From: Sandaracinus amylolyticus
Lineage (GTDB): Bacteria; Myxococcota_A; Polyangia; Polyangiales; Sandaracinaceae
Direction: 5' to 3'
Length of the DNA stretch: 64,000 nucleotides
Assembly (NCBI RefSeq): GCF_000737325.1
Contig: NZ_CP011125.1
Coordinates: forward strand, 9,995,945-10,059,944
Under the pieces are notes generated by a model. The model worked only from the letters and a program-made list of their open reading frames with translations, was not told the origin of the DNA and ran no database searches. Within the stretch, counting starts at the first letter, position 1, and each line of letters starts with the position of its first letter. Positions 46,157 to 54,233 of this stretch are shown piece by piece. The translations under genes were made by a program, and so were the position numbers.

Positions 46157-47650
46157 TCAGCCCTGCGGCTTCTTCGTGTAGCGCAGCACCGGCTTGCGCG
46201 CGGCGCGCGTCTCGTCGAGGCGGCGCAGGCGCGTGAGGTGCGGCGCCTTCTTCACGGTCTCGGGCTCCTCGTGCGCCTCGCGGCTGATCGCGCTCATCGC
46301 GTCGACGAACCGATCGAGCGCCTGGCGCGTCTCGGTCTCGGTCGGCTCGACCAGCATCGCGCCCTTCACGACGAGCGGGAAGTACACGGTCGGCGCGTGG
46401 AAGCCGTAGTCGAGCAGGCGCTTGGCGACGTCCATCGTCGTCACGCCCGTCTTGCCGAGGTGCTTGTCGTTGATCACGACCTCGTGCATGCACGTCGTGT
46501 CGTACGCGACGTGCCACGTCTCGCCGAGCTTCGCGCGCAGGTAGTTCGCGTTGAGCACCGCGAGATCGGTCGCGCCCTTGAGGCCCTCGGCGCCCATCTC
46601 GCGCAGGTACGCGTACGCGCGGACCATCATCCCGAAGTTGCCGTAGAAGCTGCGCAGGCGGCCCACGCTCTTCGGGCGGTTGAACTCGAGGTGGTACGTC
46701 CCGTCGTGCGACTTCTCGACCGTCGGCACCGGCGCGTAGGGATCGAGGATGCGCTTGTAGCCGACCGGCCCGCACCCGGGGCCTCCGCCGCCGTGCGGCG
46801 TCGTGAACGTCTTGTGCAGGTTGAACTGCATCACGTCCACGCCGAGATCACCGGGGCGCGCGCGGCCCATCAGCGCGTTGAGGTTCGCGCCGTCGCCGTA
46901 CACCAGCGCGCCCTTGTCGTGCACCATCCGTGCGATCGTCGGCAGGTGCTTCTCGAAGAGCCCGACGGTGTTCGGGTTCGTGATCATGATCGCCGCGACG
47001 TCGTCGTCGAGCACCGGCGCGATCGCCTCGGGGTGCACCACGCCGTCTTCGCCCGCGGGGAACGGCACGATCTGATAGCCGTTGAAGGCGCAGCTCGCGG
47101 CGTTCGTGCCGTGCGCCGTCACCGGCACCAGCACCTTCTTCGGCGAGCGTCCCTGCGCCTGGTGGAACGCGCGGATCATCATCAGGCCCGCGAGCTCGCC
47201 CTGCGCGCCCGCGGCGGGCTGCAGCGCGACGCGGTCCATGCCGCACACCTCGGCGAGGCCCTTCTCGAGCCGGTACATCAGCTCGAGCGCGCCCTGGATC
47301 AGGTGCTCCGGCGCGTACGGATGCAGCTTCGCGAAGCCCGGCAGGCGCGCCGCCCACTCGTTGACCTTCGGGTTGTACTTCATCGTGCACGAGCCGAGCG
47401 GGTACATCGCGTTGTCGATCGCGAAGTTCATCTCGCTCAGCCGCACGTAGTGGCGGAACGCCTCCGGCTCGCTCACCTCGGGCAGGCCCGCCTGCTCGCT
47501 CGGGTCGCGCGCCTGATCACCGAAGAGCGCCTTCGGGTCGACGTCCGGCACGTCGAGCGCGGGGAGCGACGCGGCCGTACGGCCCGCGGCGCCACGCTCG
47601 AAGATCAGCGGCTCGGCCCACTGGATTCCCGACCTCGCAAGACCCGGCAT
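46157..47650 (-). CDS. gcvPB: Glycine dehydrogenase (decarboxylating), subunit 2
   Basis: A 497-residue PLP enzyme, the second half of the two-subunit glycine cleavage P-protein. The PLP lysine is in FNLHKTFTTPHGGGGPG. Other P-protein features are YPLGSCTMKYNPKVNEW, QPAAGAQGELAGL, and HGTNAASCAFNGY. It decarboxylates glycine and passes the aminomethyl group to lipoyl-GcvH. It normally needs GcvPA, but gcvPA, gcvT and gcvH are not in this window. The ATG at 47650 has a GGAGGAAAG site. An 11-bp hairpin with a UUCG-type loop lies in its leader (47669-47695). Confidence 0.95.
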   Translation of the reverse strand: MPGLARSGIQWAEPLIFERGAAGRTAASLPALDVPDVDPKALFGDQARDPSEQAGLPEVSEPEAFRHYVRLSEMNFAIDNAMYPLGSCTMKYNPKVNEWAARLPGFAKLHPYAPEHLIQGALELMYRLEKGLAEVCGMDRVALQPAAGAQGELAGLMMIRAFHQAQGRSPKKVLVPVTAHGTNAASCAFNGYQIVPFPAGEDGVVHPEAIAPVLDDDVAAIMITNPNTVGLFEKHLPTIARMVHDKGALVYGDGANLNALMGRARPGDLGVDVMQFNLHKTFTTPHGGGGPGCGPVGYKRILDPYAPVPTVEKSHDGTYHLEFNRPKSVGRLRSFYGNFGMMVRAYAYLREMGAEGLKGATDLAVLNANYLRAKLGETWHVAYDTTCMHEVVINDKHLGKTGVTTMDVAKRLLDYGFHAPTVYFPLVVKGAMLVEPTETETRQALDRFVDAMSAISREAHEEPETVKKAPHLTRLRRLDETRAARKPVLRYTKKPQG

Positions 47651-47668
47651 GACGTGCTGCTTTCCTCC

Positions 47669-47695
47669 GCCCCGGCCGTGCGAACACGGCGGGGC
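47669..47695 (-). promoter_or_regulatory. Leader hairpin of gcvPB
   Basis: In the mRNA sense GCCCC-GCCGTG-TTCG-CACGGC-C-GGGGC forms an 11-bp stem with one bulged base and a stable UUCG tetraloop. It lies just before the ribosome-binding site. It has no T-run, so it is not a simple terminator. It may stabilise the message or affect translation. I see no glycine-riboswitch signature. Confidence 0.35.
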
Positions 47696-47799
47696 CCGTA
47701 AGCGCGCGGAGATCCTTCGGGGGCCTCCGCAGGCGCGGGATACTGGGGCGCGCGGGGGGCCTGCGCAAGACGTGTTCGGTGCGGCATCATGCGCGCGCG

Positions 47800-48345
47800 A
47801 TGACGCTCTTCCGCACACTCTGCGCCCTCTCGATCCTGGCCTCGATCGCCGGCTGTGGTGGGGGCGGCGCCTACGGCTTCTCGCGCAGCTACGAGCCGCT
47901 CGGGGACGAGCGCGCGTACATGGAGCGCGCGACCGAGCTCTCGTACGAAGAGGTGCGCCGCACCCGCCCCGAGGAGCAGCCCCTCGTCGGCTGGTTCGGC
48001 GTCGTGCTCGAGCCGCCGGTCGCGCAGGACGACGGACGCGCGCGCGTCCTGCTCTCGCTGCGCGCGCATCAGGATCGCCACCTCTGCGGCGACGAGAGCG
48101 GCGACTCGTGCCGCGTGACCGTGAGCGATCGCGAGATCGGCCGCTTCGTCGCGCTCATCCCGATGCGCGAGGAGGATCGCGCGGGCGCGCGTCGCCTCTG
48201 GACCGGCTCGCTCGTGAAGGTCTACGGCGTCGCGACCGGCGAAGAGGACACCGAGAACGGTCCGGTCCTCGGCGCGGAGTGGTACCGACACTGGCCTCCC
48301 CACTACTACGTCACCACCGCGGCGGCGGGTCGGATGCGCCGGTGA
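47800..48345 (+). CDS. Lipoprotein of unknown function
   Basis: A 181-residue protein with a lipoprotein signal (LCALSILASIAGC, lipobox SIAGC) and a Gly-rich start of the mature chain. The rest is a beta-rich domain with two cysteines (HLCGDESGDSC) that could form a disulfide, and no recognised family. ATG 47800 is preferred over a GTG at 47779 because it begins directly at the signal. It is divergent from gcvPB and 46 bp ahead of the GGDEF-EAL gene. Confidence 0.6.
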   Translation: MTLFRTLCALSILASIAGCGGGGAYGFSRSYEPLGDERAYMERATELSYEEVRRTRPEEQPLVGWFGVVLEPPVAQDDGRARVLLSLRAHQDRHLCGDESGDSCRVTVSDREIGRFVALIPMREEDRAGARRLWTGSLVKVYGVATGEEDTENGPVLGAEWYRHWPPHYYVTTAAAGRMRR

Positions 48346-48391
48346 TCCGCTGTTCGCGCGCGTCGTGGTCCGCCTATACTCGGTCCGGCTC

Positions 48392-50257
48392 ATGAGCCCG
48401 AGCGAGACGCGAGACCCAGCCGCGACGGCGACATCGGACGCGAGGGGACGAACGGTCGAGCGTCTCTTGCGAACGGTCGCGGGGCTCGTCGATCTGCCGA
48501 TCGCCGTCTGCTTCACCCTCGAGGGCGACCACGCGCGCAAGCTCGCCAGCGCGAGCGAGCTCGCGCGCGACGGAGGGCTCGAGGAGGTCGTGCCCGCGCG
48601 TCGCCTCCGGCTCGAGCGCGCGCGCATCGTGACCCACGTCGGCCGCGGCCCCGCGGCGCCCGAGGTCGCGCTCTTCGCCGCGGGCACCACGCCCCTCGCC
48701 GTCGCGACGCTCCCGATCATGGCGGGCGAGACCCAGCTCGCGACGGTGCTGCTCGCCGACGTGAGGACGCGCCCCGATCTCGCCGAGGCGCGCCGCAGCG
48801 CCGCGCTCGACGATCTGCGCGCGCTCGTCGAGGGCGTGCTCCAGCCGCCCGCGGGCGAGCCGATCACCGCGTCGCACCCGATCGCGCCGACGCCCCGCCC
48901 GCCGATCGATCTGCGGCATCACTCCGGGAGCCAGCGACGCCGCGTCGGGTCCTCGCAGCGCGCGCCGCGCCCCGATCCCGTCACCGGCCTGCCCGACCGC
49001 GCGTTCGTGCACCTCGAGACCGAGCGCCGCATCGAGCGCGCCGCGGTGATGGGCCAGGGGCTCGCGCTCGCGATCGTGTCGCTCGATCGGTTCCGCCGGG
49101 TGAACGACTCGCTCGGGCACGCGCTCGGCGACGTGCTGCTGCGTCAGGTCGCGCAGCGCCTCCTCTCGAGCATCGACGACGGCGATCTCGCGGGGCGTCG
49201 AAGCGGCGACGAGTTCATCGTGCTGCTCGACGACGTGCGCGCCGGCGTCTCGGCGCTGCAGCGCTCGGATCGCATCCAGCAGGCGATCCGCGAGCCCTTC
49301 CACCTCGACGCGCACGAGATCGTGCTGACCGCGGGCATCGGCGTCGCGCGTTATCCCGACGACGCGCCCGACGCCGCGACGCTGCTGCGCTACGCGGACA
49401 TCGCGCTGCACCAGGCGAAGAACGAGGGCCCGGGCCGGCTCAAGCTCTTCGACGCGTCGATGCAGCAGACCGCGCGCGAGCGGCTCGACCTCGAGCACCA
49501 GCTGCGCGAGGCGATGCGCTCGGGGCAGCTCTCGCTGCACTACCAGCCCAAGTACTCGATCGCGACGCGCCAGCTCGTCGGCGCCGAGGCGCTGCTGCGC
49601 TGGAAGCACCCGCAGCGCGGCATGATCAGCCCCGGGCGCTTCATCCCGGTCGCCGAGGACAGCGGGCTGATCGTGCCGATCGGCACCTGGGCGCTCAACG
49701 AGGTGGCGCGTCAGTGCAAGCGCTGGAGCGACGCGGGGCTCGAGTACGGGCGGGTGTCGGTGAACGTGTCGGGGCTGCAGTTCGTGCGGCACGACTTCGT
49801 GGGCACGGTGAAGCGCGCGGTGCGCGCGGCGAGCATCCCGCCGGAGCGCCTCGAGCTCGAGCTGACCGAGACGATCGTCATGGGCGAGGTCGAGCAGGCG
49901 ATCGTCCGCCTGAGCGCGCTGCGCTCGCTGGGCGTGCGGGTGTCGGTCGACGACTTCGGCACCGGCTACTCGTCGCTCGCGTACCTGCAGAAGCTGCCGG
50001 TCGACGTGCTGAAGATCGATCGCTCGTTCGTGCAGGAGCTCGATCGCGAAGGGCTCCCGGCGGAGCAGGCGCGATCGCTCGCGCAGGCGATCACGTTCCT
50101 CGGGCACCAGCTCGGGCTCGACGTGCTCGCGGAGGGCGTGGAGACGCCGACCCAGCTCGAGCAGCTCGCGAACGTCGGGTGCGACGAGGTGCAGGGCTAC
50201 CTGTTCGGCAAGCCGATGCCCCCGGATGCCTTCGAGCGGCACGTGCGGGAGAGCTAG
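48392..50257 (+). CDS. GGDEF-EAL c-di-GMP signalling protein
   Basis: A 621-residue protein. The N-terminal 190 residues are a poorly conserved sensor-like part followed by a Pro/Arg linker. The GGDEF domain has DPVTGLPDRAF, then the active-site loop as RSGDEF: SGDEF instead of GGDEF, so cyclase activity is uncertain. The EAL domain has AEALLRWKHP, ETIVMGE, VDDFGTGYSSLAYL, KIDRSFV and LAEGVET, all the catalytic metal and loop residues, so it is probably an active phosphodiesterase. The TATACT at 48375-48380 could be the -10 of a promoter with an 11-base leader. A GTG 27 bp upstream is an alternative start. Confidence 0.93.
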   Translation: MSPSETRDPAATATSDARGRTVERLLRTVAGLVDLPIAVCFTLEGDHARKLASASELARDGGLEEVVPARRLRLERARIVTHVGRGPAAPEVALFAAGTTPLAVATLPIMAGETQLATVLLADVRTRPDLAEARRSAALDDLRALVEGVLQPPAGEPITASHPIAPTPRPPIDLRHHSGSQRRRVGSSQRAPRPDPVTGLPDRAFVHLETERRIERAAVMGQGLALAIVSLDRFRRVNDSLGHALGDVLLRQVAQRLLSSIDDGDLAGRRSGDEFIVLLDDVRAGVSALQRSDRIQQAIREPFHLDAHEIVLTAGIGVARYPDDAPDAATLLRYADIALHQAKNEGPGRLKLFDASMQQTARERLDLEHQLREAMRSGQLSLHYQPKYSIATRQLVGAEALLRWKHPQRGMISPGRFIPVAEDSGLIVPIGTWALNEVARQCKRWSDAGLEYGRVSVNVSGLQFVRHDFVGTVKRAVRAASIPPERLELELTETIVMGEVEQAIVRLSALRSLGVRVSVDDFGTGYSSLAYLQKLPVDVLKIDRSFVQELDREGLPAEQARSLAQAITFLGHQLGLDVLAEGVETPTQLEQLANVGCDEVQGYLFGKPMPPDAFERHVRES

Positions 50258-50284
50258 AGGCCGCGCGGGGTGAGGCTTCGGCGG

Positions 50285-50458
50285 GGGCGCGTGGCAGGGG
50301 GCCCTCGCTAAGCCTCGCGACCGGCGTGCGATGGCGGTGGGGTGTCGGGAGGCGGGGTCGTTCTCGTCATCGCGGATGCGATGACGAGAACCGGGCGGGT
50401 GCGTCGGTGACGTCGGGTGGGTCGCTGCGGAAGCGCTCGGGCCCCCTGCCACGCGCCC
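50285..50458. repeat. Long inverted repeat with centred hairpin
   Basis: GGGCGCGTGGCAGGGGGCCC (50285-50304) and its exact complement (50439-50458) flank 134 bp. In the middle is a hairpin with a perfect 14-bp stem: bases 50360-50373 pair with 50378-50391 around a GGAT loop. The total length is 174 bp. Layout and terminal sequence (GCGCG then a purine-rich TGG..GGG..CC) resemble the 184-bp element at 5974-6157. No target-site duplication is evident. Confidence 0.65.
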
Positions 50459-50648
50459 TGCTGGTGAGGTCTCGGCCGCGCGCGAGGCGTGCACGCGCCG
50501 TTCTTCGGTGTGATGCGAGAGCGCGTGATGACGCGAGCGCGCGAAGCGCTCTCGCGGCATCTCGCGCGGACCGACTCGCCCTTCGGGCATCGTGAGCCGA
50601 CTCGGGTGGGGTGGACGCTCGGGGGTCGTGCGCGTGAGGCGCTGTCGC

Positions 50649-50817
50649 GCGGGGTCGTGAGGCGGATCGCTGGCGGTGCGTTCTCGTGGCGCGGGGTCGC
50701 GAGGCGGATCGCTGGCGGTGCGTCGCCCGCGTGCGGGGTCGCGAGGCGGTACGCGAGGGAGTGCGTCGCCGTCGTGCGGGGTCGCGAGGCCGGCGGATGG
50801 GGGTGCGGTCCCCGCCG
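50649..50817. repeat. Degenerate tandem repeat, about 42 bp, four copies
   Basis: Copies begin with GCGGGGTCG at 50649, 50691, 50733 and 50776 (period 42, 42, 43). The first two share most of GAGGCGGATCGCTGGCGGTGCG; the last two are more diverged. Confidence 0.65.
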
Positions 50818-50930
50818 GCTGGGGGTGGCGAGGCCAGCGAGGGGGGGTTCGATCCCCAACTTCTGGGGGCTCCGAAAACCGCGCGAATTTGCCGGGAATT
50901 CGACGAATTCTCGCGCGGCGCGTGATGAAA

Positions 50931-51040
50931 ATGATCGCGAGTTGCGACAGATCGCGGTCGAAATGATCGCGAGTTGCGACGGATCGCGATCGAAATCATC
51001 GCGAGTTGCGACGGATCGCGATCGAAATGATCGCGACGCG
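50931..51040. repeat. Tandem repeat of exactly 32 bp, three and a part copies
   Basis: Units starting at 50931, 50963, 50995 and 51027 share ATGATCGCGAGTTGCGAC followed by a GATCGCGATCGAA-type end, with only a few substitutions. The last copy is truncated. The period is not a multiple of three, which argues against a coding repeat. It ends about 100 bp before the Lys-rich protein gene. Confidence 0.8.
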
Positions 51041-51138
51041 CGTCGAGCGCCGCGAGAGATGCTTGCGTCTCGCGCGGATCGCGATCGGATCCTCGCGCTC
51101 CCTGGCGGGGCTCGACGCGTCGCGTACGATCTCGTGTC

Positions 51139-51657
51139 ATGGCGACCAAGAAGACATCCAAGAAGAGCGCGACCAAGAAGACCCGCGCGAAGAAGAGCGC
51201 CGGGAACAAGAAGACCGCGAAGAAGTCATCGTCGCGCGCGCGCGTTGTGAGCGCTCCGCGGCTGACCGACGAGCAGCGCGCGTCGCTGCTGCGCCCGCCC
51301 GCCGACTACGACGACGCGCTCGGCACGAGCGCCAGCGCGTGGGAGGCGAACCGCGCGCACCTGCGGGTGCCCGGGCTCAGCCCGGCGAAGCTGCGCGCGC
51401 TGGCGGGGCGCGCGCAGCGCGCGTGGGAGCGCGAGAACGAGCTGCGCCAGAAGTACGAAGCGAAGCTCGGCGCGCTGGTCGACGCGCGCATGCTCGCGGA
51501 GGACGAGGCGTGGCGCGCCGCGCTCGACGTCTACGATCTCTCGAAGAGCGTGGGCCGACGGCTGCCCGAGGTCGCGCAGGCGTTCGAGTTCATGACCGGC
51601 TACACGAGCAAGGGCCGCCGCCGCGACGCGCAGGACGACGACCCGCCGAGCGAGTGA
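51139..51657 (+). CDS. Protein with Lys-rich histone-H1-like N-terminal tail
   Basis: A 172-residue protein. The first 32 residues are almost only Lys, Ser, Thr and Ala (KKTSKKSATKKTRAKKS, and so on), like the tails of bacterial H1-type nucleoid proteins. The rest is a soluble, mostly helical region (LTDEQRASLLRPPADYDDAL; RAQRAWERENELRQKYEAKL) without a recognised family. DNA or RNA binding is likely from the tail alone. It lies next to the 32-bp repeats, which could be coincidence. Confidence 0.65.
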   Translation: MATKKTSKKSATKKTRAKKSAGNKKTAKKSSSRARVVSAPRLTDEQRASLLRPPADYDDALGTSASAWEANRAHLRVPGLSPAKLRALAGRAQRAWERENELRQKYEAKLGALVDARMLAEDEAWRAALDVYDLSKSVGRRLPEVAQAFEFMTGYTSKGRRRDAQDDDPPSE

Positions 51658-51660
51658 GCG

Positions 51661-52533
51661 TCAGGGCGCGAGGTCGGTCTCCAGCGCCGCGAGATCGACC
51701 GCGCGCAGGCGCGCGGGCTCGGCGATCACGTCGAGCTCGGTGATGCGGCCTCCTTCGATCGCGAGGCGCAGCACGATCGCGACGCGGCCGCGCGGCGCGA
51801 CGACTGCGCCGAGCTCGCCGTCGACCCACATCACGCGCGCGTGGCGCGCGCGGGCTGCGTTGCCGCGCGTCTCGTCGGCGACCCGACGTGCGCCTCGCAG
51901 CTCGCGCTCCCCGTCGCTCGGCAGCGCGACGCGATCGGCGCGGCGCACCACGTCGGGCGCGAGCACCGCGAGCAGCGCGTCGAGGTCGCCCGCGCGTGAC
52001 GCCGCGAGGAACGCCTCGATCACGCGCTTCTTCTCCTCGACGTCGGGCGCGTGGACCCGGCGCGCACCGACGACGCGATGGCGCGCGCGGCTCGCGACCT
52101 TCTTCGCGGCGACCGGGGAGCGCTCGAGGATCACCGCGATCTCCTCGAACGGCACGCCGAACAGATCGTGGAGCACGAACGCGACGCGTTCGTCGGGGCC
52201 GAGCCGCTCGAGGACGGCCAGCAGCGCGAGCCCGACCGACTCGGCCTGCGCGAGCTCGTCGTCGGGGCTCGTCGGCACGTCGAGCTCGTCGAGGCCCACC
52301 TCGCCGCGCCGGCGTCGCGCTCGCAGCATGTCGAGGCACACCCGGCCGAGGATCGTGCGCAGCCACCCGCTCAGGCTCTCGACATCGCGCGCACCGGCGC
52401 GGCTCGCGCGGAGCCACGTCTCCTGCACCGCGTCGTCGGCCTCGTCGCGCGAGCCGAGCATGCGGAGCGCGACCGCGCGCAGGCGGGCACGCGATCGCTC
52501 GAATTCGTCCGCGAGCTCGTCGGGGGCGGTCAC
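51661..52533 (-). CDS. ECF sigma factor with SnoaL-like C-terminal domain (SigJ/ECF41 type)
   Basis: A 290-residue RNA polymerase sigma factor. Region 2 spans roughly 10-75 (LRAVALRMLGSRDEADDAVQ, ETWLRASR). Region 4 spans about 105-155 (LLAVLERLGPDERVAFVLHD, LFGVPFEEIAVIL). A C-terminal NTF2/SnoaL-like domain (about 165-285) starts FLAASRAGDLDALLAVLAPD. In ECF41/SigJ proteins this tail replaces an anti-sigma factor and modulates activity. A GTG at 52533 is taken as start; another GTG at 52602 would run into the divergent gene. The divergent small protein is the likely target. Confidence 0.88.
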   Translation of the reverse strand: MTAPDELADEFERSRARLRAVALRMLGSRDEADDAVQETWLRASRAGARDVESLSGWLRTILGRVCLDMLRARRRRGEVGLDELDVPTSPDDELAQAESVGLALLAVLERLGPDERVAFVLHDLFGVPFEEIAVILERSPVAAKKVASRARHRVVGARRVHAPDVEEKKRVIEAFLAASRAGDLDALLAVLAPDVVRRADRVALPSDGERELRGARRVADETRGNAARARHARVMWVDGELGAVVAPRGRVAIVLRLAIEGGRITELDVIAEPARLRAVDLAALETDLAP

Positions 52534-52581
52534 CTCTCCGCCGCTCCGGTCGTCCTGAGGGTGGAAGCAGGAGGAACGTTC

Positions 52582-52872
52582 ATGCGTGTGCTGATGATCC
52601 ACTACCGGGTGGACGATCGAGACGTCGCGGAGGTGACCGCGGCGGTGGAGGCGGCGCTCGCCGCGCTGGCCGCGGCGCCGCCCGCGGGCGTGCGCTTCGA
52701 GTACTACCGCGTGGCGGGGCAGGGCGAATTCGTCGGGCTGCTCCGGCTCGACGAGGGCGTCGAGAACCCGCTGCCGAACATCGCGGCGATGCGCGCGCTA
52801 CAGAGCACGGTCGCGGAGCGCGCGATCGGTGGTCCGCCGATGCCCCGGCCGCTCGAGCGCATCGGCGCGTGA
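52582..52872 (+). CDS. Small protein divergent from the ECF sigma factor
   Basis: A 96-residue protein with an AGGAGGA ribosome-binding site. It begins MRVLMIHYRVDDRDVAEVTA and continues as alternating strands and an Ala-rich helix, like a ferredoxin-like alpha/beta dimer fold of the antibiotic-biosynthesis-monooxygenase type. This resemblance is weak. ECF41-type sigma factors often control a small neighbouring enzyme gene, so a shared promoter is plausible. It converges on the lipoprotein of the rtcA operon. Confidence 0.6.
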   Translation: MRVLMIHYRVDDRDVAEVTAAVEAALAALAAAPPAGVRFEYYRVAGQGEFVGLLRLDEGVENPLPNIAAMRALQSTVAERAIGGPPMPRPLERIGA

Positions 52873-52875
52873 TCG

Positions 52876-53466
52876 TCAGTCCCAGTCGTCGTCGTCGTCG
52901 CTCGAGCTCGACTCGTGCGGGCCCTCGACCTCGAATTCGAAGTCGCCGTGGAGGACCTCGAGCGCCTCGCAGTCGCGGGTCGCGAGCTGGGCGTTCGCCT
53001 CGGTGATGCAGTCGAGCGCGCCGGGGACGTCGAAGCTGGTGCGGCGGATCTCGAGGCGGAAGCGCTGCGCGACCGGGAACGTGAGGCGCGCCGCTTCGAG
53101 CACGCCCGCGCAGGTGCCGCTGTCGTCGAGCACGAGTCGCGAGTCGACGAAGACCGACTCCGACTCCTGCTCCATGTGGAACGAGAGCTCCGCGATCGAC
53201 GAGACGTCGTTGCCCTCGTCCTCGCAGTCGTTCGTGGTGCCCGACGCGCGGATGCAGGTGGTGACGATCGCTTCCCGATCGTCGGTGCGTCCCAGCGGGT
53301 TCACGAGCAGGTGCGTGCTCACGCGCATCGCGCGGACGTCGTCGCCCTCGTCCTCGCAGCTCGTGGTGCTCAGCGTCCAGTCGGTGATCGCGTACGCGGC
53401 GCGGCGATCCGCGGGCAGGTCGCACGACGCGACCAGGAGCGCGAGGACGAGCGCGACGCGCGTCAT
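52876..53466 (-). CDS. Lipoprotein, last gene of the rtcA operon
   Basis: A 196-residue lipoprotein (signal LALLVASC, lipobox VASC). The mature part has seven or so cysteines and two similar stretches (SCEDEGDDVRAM and DCEDEGNDVSSI), then a very acidic C-terminus (SSSSDDDDDWD). No family is recognised. Its ATG overlaps the stop of the upstream NAD(P)-binding gene (ATGA), so it is the third coupled gene. Why a lipoprotein should follow an RNA cyclase is not clear. Confidence 0.65.
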   Translation of the reverse strand: MTRVALVLALLVASCDLPADRRAAYAITDWTLSTTSCEDEGDDVRAMRVSTHLLVNPLGRTDDREAIVTTCIRASGTTNDCEDEGNDVSSIAELSFHMEQESESVFVDSRLVLDDSGTCAGVLEAARLTFPVAQRFRLEIRRTSFDVPGALDCITEANAQLATRDCEALEVLHGDFEFEVEGPHESSSSDDDDDWD

Positions 53467-54233
53467 CGAGTCTCGGCCGCGAGCGCGCGGATCGCGGGGA
53501 TGTCGACGCCGAGCTGCTCGGCGCGCGCGAGGGTGCGCGCGAGGCGCTCGGGCGCGCTGCGTCCGGTGCTCGCGTGCTCGGGGTCCTTCGCGAAGTCGAG
53601 GAACGCGCACTCGATCAGCGCCTCGCGCGGCAGCGACGCGCCGAGGCGCGCTTCGTCGAGCGCGAGCACGTCCTCGAGGATCGCGGTGACGAGCGCGCGA
53701 TGGGTCGTGCACAGATCCGCGGTGGTGCCGCCGACCTTCAGGCCCGCGAGGTTCGAGCCGAGGATGTAGAGGTCCTTGCGCACCAGCTCGAACGTGAGGT
53801 CGCGCGCGTCGACGCGGCGCGCCGGGAGATCGACGCTCTCGAGCGCGCGCACCAGCAGATCCGCGCACGGGCCGCCGATGCGCGTGGTGCGCACGACCTT
53901 CGCGCCGCGGCCGCGCTTCTTCTCGAACCACACCACCGCGACGGTGGGATCGACGATGTCGTGCGCCTGCCAGTCGGGCGGGAGCAGCTCGTTCTGCACC
54001 AGCGCGACGCGCTTGCGGAGCGCGGCGGGGATCGCGGCGAACGTCGCGTCCTGATCCTTCTCCGCGACCGCGACGATCACGAGCTCGGGATCGTGCGCGA
54101 CGAGCGCTTCGATCGCGTCCCCGCGCAGCACCGGGAGCACTGGGCGCCCGAGCCGCAAGAGGCCCATGCCGAACGTCGCGCCGAGCTGCCCGAGCCCGAC
54201 GATGGCGACGGGCCGTCGCGTCGAGGTCGGCAT
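53463..54233 (-). CDS. NAD(P)-binding, ketopantoate-reductase-like protein
   Basis: A 256-residue protein with an N-terminal Rossmann motif (VAIVGLGQLGATFGMGLLRLG). The arrangement resembles ketopantoate reductase and related oxidoreductases: a nucleotide domain, then a helical C-terminal part (ALESVDLPARRVDARDL to LGSNLAGLKVGG). The substrate is unknown. It overlaps rtcA upstream and the lipoprotein downstream by TGATG/ATGA, forming one transcription unit. Confidence 0.6.
   Translation of the reverse strand: MPTSTRRPVAIVGLGQLGATFGMGLLRLGRPVLPVLRGDAIEALVAHDPELVIVAVAEKDQDATFAAIPAALRKRVALVQNELLPPDWQAHDIVDPTVAVVWFEKKRGRGAKVVRTTRIGGPCADLLVRALESVDLPARRVDARDLTFELVRKDLYILGSNLAGLKVGGTTADLCTTHRALVTAILEDVLALDEARLGASLPREALIECAFLDFAKDPEHASTGRSAPERLARTLARAEQLGVDIPAIRALAAETR

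Larger units (their letters stand above)
50258..51138. other. Gene-free repeat-rich interval
   Basis: About 880 bp without a credible gene. It contains a 20-bp inverted repeat around a strong hairpin (50285-50458), a 42-bp tandem array (50649-50817) and a 32-bp tandem array (50931-51040). Open frames run through it on both strands, but they only restate the repeats (for example RRIAGGA-like and MIASCD-like series). They have no ribosome-binding sites. Confidence 0.6.

Noticed and set aside
47651-47799. Glycine riboswitch in the gcvPB leader
   Set aside because: Only one hairpin is visible; the paired aptamer-like conserved segments are missing.
50489-51250. Possible gene of about 250 codons in the repeat-rich interval, plus the opposite frame 50308-50859
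   Set aside because: The translations only reflect the 42- and 32-bp repeats, whose 32-bp period breaks the frame phase; no ribosome-binding site or known domain.
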